Positions 60,042-64,000 of a DNA stretch of 64,000 bases are shown piece by piece. The first letter of the stretch is position 1, and each line of letters opens with the position of its first letter. The DNA is from Blastococcus_B deserti (lineage in GTDB: Bacteria; Actinomycetota; Actinomycetes; Mycobacteriales; Geodermatophilaceae). The stretch covers positions 1-64,000 of the forward strand of contig NZ_JBHUHP010000004.1 of the NCBI RefSeq assembly GCF_042682525.1, written 5' to 3'. The notes under the pieces were generated by a model. The model made no database searches. It had not been told where the DNA came from and saw only the letters and a program-made list of their open reading frames with translations. The translations under genes and the position numbers were made by a program.

Positions 60042-61523
60042 TCAGCGTCCGAGCACGCGCTCCTCCCCGCCGGCGCGCTTCCCCTCGTCCTTGTAGTCGG
60101 TGTACTGGTACGGGTTCTCCAGGATCTCGGCCTCGGCGGCGGGCATCTCGGGGAACATGCCCTGCTGCCACGCCTCGTCGCCCATCTCCGAGCGCAGGTA
60201 CTCGATCGTCGACTCGATCTCCCGGCGCACCGGGGCGAGGTCGATGCCGACCAGCTTCCCGCCGTGCTTCACCACCCGGCCGTCGACGATGACCGTGTGC
60301 ACGTCGCCCCGCTGGGCCTGGAAGGCCACGTGCCCGAAGGGGTTGAGCAGCGGGAAGGAGACGGGGGAGTCGTCGTTCCTGATCAGGACGACGTCGGCCT
60401 TCTTGCCCGGCTCCAGCGAGCCGAGGTCGTCGCGGCCGATCGCGTGCGCGCCGCCCCGCGTGGCCCACTCGACGACGCGCTGGGCGCGCAGCCGCAGGTG
60501 CGTGACGGTCTCGCCCTTCAGGTGCGCGTCCATGTGCTCGGCCATCCGGTCGGCGTTAAGCGTCGCCCGGATGGCGGAGAACATGTCGCCGCTCCACCAC
60601 ACGCTGGTGTCCATCGACAGCGACACCGGGATGCCGTACTGCAGGACCTGCTCGGTGGGCGCGTGCCCCTGGCCGGCGCTGCACTCCGACTCGGTGGCCA
60701 CAGAGATCGAGCCGCCGGTCGCGGCGATCCGCTGGTAGCTGTCCCTCGTCAGCGTCGAGGCGTGGACGTAGACCGTCTCCGGCGTCATGAAGCCGTGCTC
60801 GTGCATCAGCCGGATGCCGTCGTCGTTGGTGGCCCCCCAGACGCCGGCGTGCGTCGTCACCGGGATGCCCAGCTCGCGGGCCACCTCGAACGCCGCCTTC
60901 TCGGGAAAGGCCGGGTCGCCGGTGACGTCGAAGGCGATCTGCACGCCCATCATGTCGTCGGCGTCGTCGCGCAGCCGTTCGAGCAGCGCACGGACGGCGG
61001 GGTCGGCGCTCCACTCCCACGGGCCGGCCTGGATGTTGCCGTAGGCCATGACGAACCGGCCCGGCACCGACCGCAGCGCCTCGAGGGCGGCCTCGCCGTG
61101 GTCGATGGTGTGCAGGTTGTGCGACCAGTCGACGGTCGTGGTGACGCCCGCGTCGAGCGACTCGATGGCCGCCAGCCGGTTGCCGGCGGCGATGTCCTCG
61201 GGCCGGAACTTCCTGCCGTGCTCGAGGTAGTACCAGACGAAGTACTGGGTGAGCGTCCAGTCGGCGCCGTAGCCGCGCATCGCGGTCTGCCACATGTGCC
61301 GGTGCGTGTCGATCATCCCGGGCATGACGATGCCGCCGCGGGCGTCGATCTCCTGCGTGCCCTCCGGCACCTCGAGACCCGCGCCGACCGCCGCGATGCG
61401 ATCGTCCACGATGAGGACGTCGGTGTCGGGGAGGACGCTCCCTGCCCCGTCCATCACCAGCACCGTGCCGTTGCGCAGCACCACCGGGCGACCGGGTGCC
61501 GGGGTGGGCTCCGGGTGGGTCAT
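60042..61523 (-). CDS. Amidohydrolase, cytosine-deaminase/Atz-like
   Basis: A 493-residue metal-dependent hydrolase. The metal-binding His74-x-His76 is in MIDTHRHMWQTAMRGYGADW, further ligands lie in VTTHAGVWG and SVSLSMDTSVWWSGDM, and the composite domain closes with SLEPGKKADVVLIR and VHTVIVDGRVVKHGGKLV. It is in the chlorohydrolase/S-adenosylhomocysteine-deaminase-like group. A distinctive C-terminal extension (ERVLGR end) follows. It likely deaminates or hydrolyses a ring compound. The ATG has AGGAGGAG 5 nt upstream. It is divergent from the CoA-transferase operon. Confidence 0.88.
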   Translation of the reverse strand: MTHPEPTPAPGRPVVLRNGTVLVMDGAGSVLPDTDVLIVDDRIAAVGAGLEVPEGTQEIDARGGIVMPGMIDTHRHMWQTAMRGYGADWTLTQYFVWYYLEHGRKFRPEDIAAGNRLAAIESLDAGVTTTVDWSHNLHTIDHGEAALEALRSVPGRFVMAYGNIQAGPWEWSADPAVRALLERLRDDADDMMGVQIAFDVTGDPAFPEKAAFEVARELGIPVTTHAGVWGATNDDGIRLMHEHGFMTPETVYVHASTLTRDSYQRIAATGGSISVATESECSAGQGHAPTEQVLQYGIPVSLSMDTSVWWSGDMFSAIRATLNADRMAEHMDAHLKGETVTHLRLRAQRVVEWATRGGAHAIGRDDLGSLEPGKKADVVLIRNDDSPVSFPLLNPFGHVAFQAQRGDVHTVIVDGRVVKHGGKLVGIDLAPVRREIESTIEYLRSEMGDEAWQQGMFPEMPAAEAEILENPYQYTDYKDEGKRAGGEERVLGR

Positions 61524-61757
61524 CGTCTCCTCCTGAACGTCGTCGTTCAACGCGGACAGACGTCCGCAGAGCGGTCGCTCGATGCGACGCCGGTCACCGT
61601 CGCGGTCGCGCACGCCTTCTGTCAAGACGTCCCGGCCGGTTTCGTTGCATCGCGGAGCTGCGGGTTGACAGTCGAGCGCCGGTCTGTCGAGACTGCCCGG
61701 GCGGGTCCGGACGAGCGTCCGTATCCGCTGAACCCGTCGAAAGGTGTCGCAGCGCTG
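61524..61757. promoter_or_regulatory. Divergent control region, amidohydrolase and CoA transferase
   Basis: The 234-bp spacer holds two dyads of equal design, TGAACG-TCGT-CGTTCA (61534-61549) and GCGGAC-AGAC-GTCCGC (61552-61567), near the amidohydrolase start. TTGACA at 61665-61670 is a possible minus-35 for the rightward operon, with GAGACT 18 nt on. The nearby IclR gene is the natural candidate to bind. Confidence 0.45.
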
Positions 61758-62957
61758 ATGACCGCAGAACCGGACCCCACACCCGCGGTCACCGGCCGGG
61801 GCCCGCTGTCGGGCCTGCTGGTCGCCGACTTCTCCCGGATCCTGGCCGGGCCCTACAGCACGATGCTGCTCGCGGACCTGGGTGCCGAGGTGGTCAAGGT
61901 CGAGGGGCCGGGCGGCGACGACACCCGCACCTGGCAGCCACCGGTCCGCGACGGGGTGTCCACCTACTACCTGGGCGTGAACCGCAACAAGCGCTCGGTC
62001 GCCCTCGACCTCAAGGACCCCGCCGACGCCGACCTCGCGCGCGAGCTCGCCCGCCGCGCGGACGTCCTCGTCGAGAACTTCAAGCCCGGTGGCCTGGCCC
62101 GGTTCGGTCTCGACTACGACAGCGTGGCGGCGGTCAACCCCGGCGTCGTCTACGCCTCCATCAGCGGCTTCGGCAGCGGGCCGGGCGGCGCGTCCCTGCC
62201 CGGCTACGACCTGATCGTGCAGGCGATCTCCGGCTTCATGAGCCTCACCGGCGACGCCGACGGTGAGCCCTACCGCGCCGGTGTCGCCCTCTTCGACGTC
62301 ATGGCGGGGCTGCACGCCACGATCGGGGTGCTCTCGGCGCTCAACCACCGGCACGAGACCGGCCGCGGCCAGCACGTCGAGGTCAACCTGCTCTCCTCGG
62401 CGCTGTCGGGCCTGGTGAACCAGACCAGCGCGTACGTCGCCGGCGGGGTCGTGCCCTTCCGCATGGGCAACAGCCACCCGAGCCTCTTCCCGTACGAGCC
62501 GCTGCCCTGCGCCGACGGGGAGCTGATCGTCACCGCCGGGAACGACGGGCAGTTCCGCCGCCTGTGCGAGGTCCTCGGCGTGCCCGAGCTCGTCGACGAC
62601 CCGCGGTTCCGCCGCAACGAGGACCGGACCGCCAACCGCGACGCCCTCCGGCCGTTGCTGGTGGAGCGCCTGCGCACCCGGTCGAAGATGGACTGGTTCC
62701 GCGACATCATCGGTGCCGGGGTGCCCTGCGGACCGATCAACACCATCGACCAGGGGGTCGCCTTCGCCGAGGAGATCGGCCTGGGCCCGGTGGTGACCGT
62801 GGGCCGGGGCGGCGCCGCCATCCCCTCCGTGCGCAACCCGATCACCTTCTCCGCCACCGCGCCGGAGTACCGCCTGCCGCCGCCGGCCCTCGACGAGCAC
62901 GGTGCTGAGATCCGGCGCTGGCTCGCCGCCCCCGAGGAGAAGGAGCGCTCGGCATGA
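61758..62957 (+). CDS. Class III CoA-transferase (CaiB/BaiF family)
   Basis: A 399-residue family III CoA-transferase, which moves CoA between carboxylic acids through an aspartyl intermediate. It begins GPLSGLLVADFSRILAGPYS and has LADLGAEVVKVEGPGGDDTR, YYLGVNRNKRSVALDLKDP and the catalytic Asp151 in GYDLIVQAISGFMSLTG. GVPCGPINTIDQGVAFAE is the C-terminal signature. Its natural acid is unknown. Its stop overlaps the lyase-like gene by 4 nt, so the CoA ester it makes is probably cleaved by the next product. Confidence 0.92.
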   Translation: MTAEPDPTPAVTGRGPLSGLLVADFSRILAGPYSTMLLADLGAEVVKVEGPGGDDTRTWQPPVRDGVSTYYLGVNRNKRSVALDLKDPADADLARELARRADVLVENFKPGGLARFGLDYDSVAAVNPGVVYASISGFGSGPGGASLPGYDLIVQAISGFMSLTGDADGEPYRAGVALFDVMAGLHATIGVLSALNHRHETGRGQHVEVNLLSSALSGLVNQTSAYVAGGVVPFRMGNSHPSLFPYEPLPCADGELIVTAGNDGQFRRLCEVLGVPELVDDPRFRRNEDRTANRDALRPLLVERLRTRSKMDWFRDIIGAGVPCGPINTIDQGVAFAEEIGLGPVVTVGRGGAAIPSVRNPITFSATAPEYRLPPPALDEHGAEIRRWLAAPEEKERSA

Positions 62958-63811
62958 GCCCTGCTGGTCAGTCCCGCCCCACCACCCCCGCAGACGGCGC
63001 GCCCCTGTCCTTCCCCACCTCCCTGGGGACCTCCACCGCCGACGAGATCCGGCTGCTCGGGCAGGACCTGACCGCCGATCTGATGGGCAAGGTGGGTTTC
63101 GGGGAGCTCGCCTTCTGGCTGGTCGGCATGCGCCGGCCGACGCCGTCGGAGACCCGCGTCTTCGAGGCCGTGCTCGTGGCCCTGGCAGACCACGGCTTCA
63201 CGCCCACCGCGATCGCCGCCCGGCTGACCTACCTGTCGGCGCCCGACTCCCTGCAGGGCGCGCTGGCCGCCGGGCTGCTGGGCGGCGGTTCCCGGTTCCT
63301 CGGCGTGACGGAGGACTGCGGCACCTACCTGCACGAGGTGGTGGAGCGCCACGACGGCGCCCTGCCCGAGGACGACGCCGGGTGGGACGCCCTCGCGCTC
63401 CGGGCGGTCACCGAGACACGGGCGGCGAGGCGCTTCGTACCCGGCCTCGGGCACCCGGTGCACAAGGTGCGCGACCCCCGGACGCCGGTTCTCATCGGCA
63501 TCGCGGAGGAGGAGGGGTTGCGGGGCCCGCACCTGCGGCTGTTCGAGGCGATCGGCCGGGTGCACGAGCAGGTGCTCGGCCGCCGGCTGCCGCTCAACGG
63601 GGCCGGGGTGTGCGGCGCGGCGCTGGCCGACCTGGGCCTCCCTGTCGAGCTGCTGCGCGGCTTCGCGCTGCTGGCCCGCGCGGCCGGACTGCTCGGCCAG
63701 ATCGCCGAGGAGCGGCGTCGTCCCATCGGCATGGACGCCTACCTCGCCGTCGACCGCAACGCCGTGTACGTCGCCCCGCAGGAGGAGCCGGCTCCCGGAG
63801 GGACGGCGTGA
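62954..63811 (+). CDS. Citryl-CoA-lyase / citrate-synthase-like protein
   Basis: A 285-residue short citrate-synthase-fold protein. Conserved pieces are AFWLVGMRRPTPSETRVFEA, LTYLSAPDSLQGALAAGLLG, the active-site segment PGLGHPVHKVRDPRTPVL and a final RRPIGMDAYLAVDRNAVYV. Full citrate synthases are about 370-430 residues; this size matches the citryl-CoA lyase-like group, which cleaves a CoA ester of a hydroxy-acid into acetyl-CoA and an oxoacid. Together with the overlapping CoA transferase it suggests activation then C-C cleavage of one acid. It overlaps the next gene by 4 nt. Confidence 0.85.
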   Translation: MSPAGQSRPTTPADGAPLSFPTSLGTSTADEIRLLGQDLTADLMGKVGFGELAFWLVGMRRPTPSETRVFEAVLVALADHGFTPTAIAARLTYLSAPDSLQGALAAGLLGGGSRFLGVTEDCGTYLHEVVERHDGALPEDDAGWDALALRAVTETRAARRFVPGLGHPVHKVRDPRTPVLIGIAEEEGLRGPHLRLFEAIGRVHEQVLGRRLPLNGAGVCGAALADLGLPVELLRGFALLARAAGLLGQIAEERRRPIGMDAYLAVDRNAVYVAPQEEPAPGGTA

Positions 63812-64000
63812 AGGCGGCCGTGCTCACCGTGCCGGGCAGCGCGCCCGAGCACGCGGAGCACCCTGATCCCGCCGGCGGCGACGGGACCACGCTGGTCCGC
63901 GTGACCGCCGCGCCGGTCGTCCCGCTCGACCTGCTGGCCGCGTCGGGCACCTCGTACTTCGGCGTCCCCGCGGTGCCCTACGTGCCGGGGGTGCAGGGCG
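63808..64000 (+). CDS. Zinc-type alcohol dehydrogenase/quinone oxidoreductase, partial
   Basis: The first 64 residues of an MDR-superfamily dehydrogenase, cut by the window end. It reads VKAAVLTVPGSAPEHAEHPD, then VRVTAAPVVPLDLLAASGTS and VPYVPGVQG, matching the GroES-like N-terminal domain where ...P-x-x-PG-x-x-G precedes the active site. The usual zinc Cys is replaced by a PLDLLAASG stretch, which favours the zinc-free quinone oxidoreductase type. The GTG start overlaps the lyase stop (GTGA), making it the third gene of the operon. Confidence 0.8.
   Translation, partial: MKAAVLTVPGSAPEHAEHPDPAGGDGTTLVRVTAAPVVPLDLLAASGTSYFGVPAVPYVPGVQG

Noticed and set aside
58392..62957. A single very long rightward open frame across acetyltransferase, IclR, amidohydrolase and CoA-transferase regions
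   Set aside because: It is antisense or out of frame to well-supported genes until 61758. Only its last 400 codons encode a recognisable protein, so the long frame is a GC artefact.
1..64000. tRNA, rRNA, integrase or transposase genes
   Set aside because: No clover-leaf-like intergenic sequence, rRNA core sequence or transposase/integrase motif was noticed in either strand by reading; small tRNAs could still be missed without a dedicated scan.

Overview
The window is about 64 kb of very GC-rich, densely coded chromosome from a high-GC actinobacterium. Frequent GTG starts, many 1-4 nt gene overlaps, several apparently leaderless genes and the gene set (ethA/ethR-like pair, c-di-AMP riboswitch before a cell-wall hydrolase, QsuB-type dehydroshikimate dehydratase, several MEDS-domain sensors) fit the Geodermatophilaceae (Blastococcus, Geodermatophilus or Modestobacter type). 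That placement is inference. I found no rRNA, tRNA, CRISPR array, prophage or intact insertion sequence. One 37-base N gap lies inside pcaB.

Layout. 0-6.4 kb: cupin, a frameshifted TetR gene with a divergent MFS exporter, a glutamate-synthase-like flavoprotein, and a CE1758/CE1759-type luciferase-like monooxygenase with its FMN reductase. 6.6-12.1 kb: DivIVA-like coiled-coil protein, universal stress protein, the ethR/ethA/SDR locus, a methyltransferase. 12.2-16.9 kb: ydaO-type c-di-AMP riboswitch and secreted transglycosylase, DUF72, lipoprotein GH3 hexosaminidase, VOC, DUF2218, a mazEF pair with an abnormal toxin end. 17-24.9 kb: two convergent coiled-coil genes, a GAF-ANTAR regulator, and pntA-pntB continuing without a gap into MEDS-STAS and MEDS-ATPase genes. 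25-28.4 kb: a PAS-GGDEF-EAL/HDOD signalling pair, then an SDR remnant and a hairpin repeat array. 28.4-32.4 kb: paired acyl-CoA dehydrogenases and a mannitol-type dehydrogenase.

32.4-41.7 kb is an aromatic catabolism island: pobA, an IclR regulator, pcaHGBDC and, beyond pgi on the other strand, a CoA-transferase pair. It fits functionally with 48.9-54.1 kb, where qsuB, qsuD, a TetR regulator and an MHS-family transporter should import quinate or shikimate and convert it to protocatechuate, the substrate of PcaHG. Between them lie a zinc-ribbon protein, a third MEDS-ATPase, a succinate-semialdehyde dehydrogenase, a methyltransferase and prfC. 54-59 kb holds pdxY, an S41-like protein, a VanZ-like protein and an acetyltransferase. 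The right end (59-64 kb) is a probable catabolic locus: IclR regulator and amidohydrolase, divergent from an overlapping CoA transferase / citryl-CoA-lyase-like / MDR dehydrogenase operon that runs off the window.

The points most worth following are the pntAB-MEDS operon, the shared operator-like dyad flanking the qsu TetR gene, the ethA-ethR operator resemblance, the pcaB gap that appears to close on a 6-bp overlap, and the uncharacterised CoA-transferase/lyase operon at the right edge.
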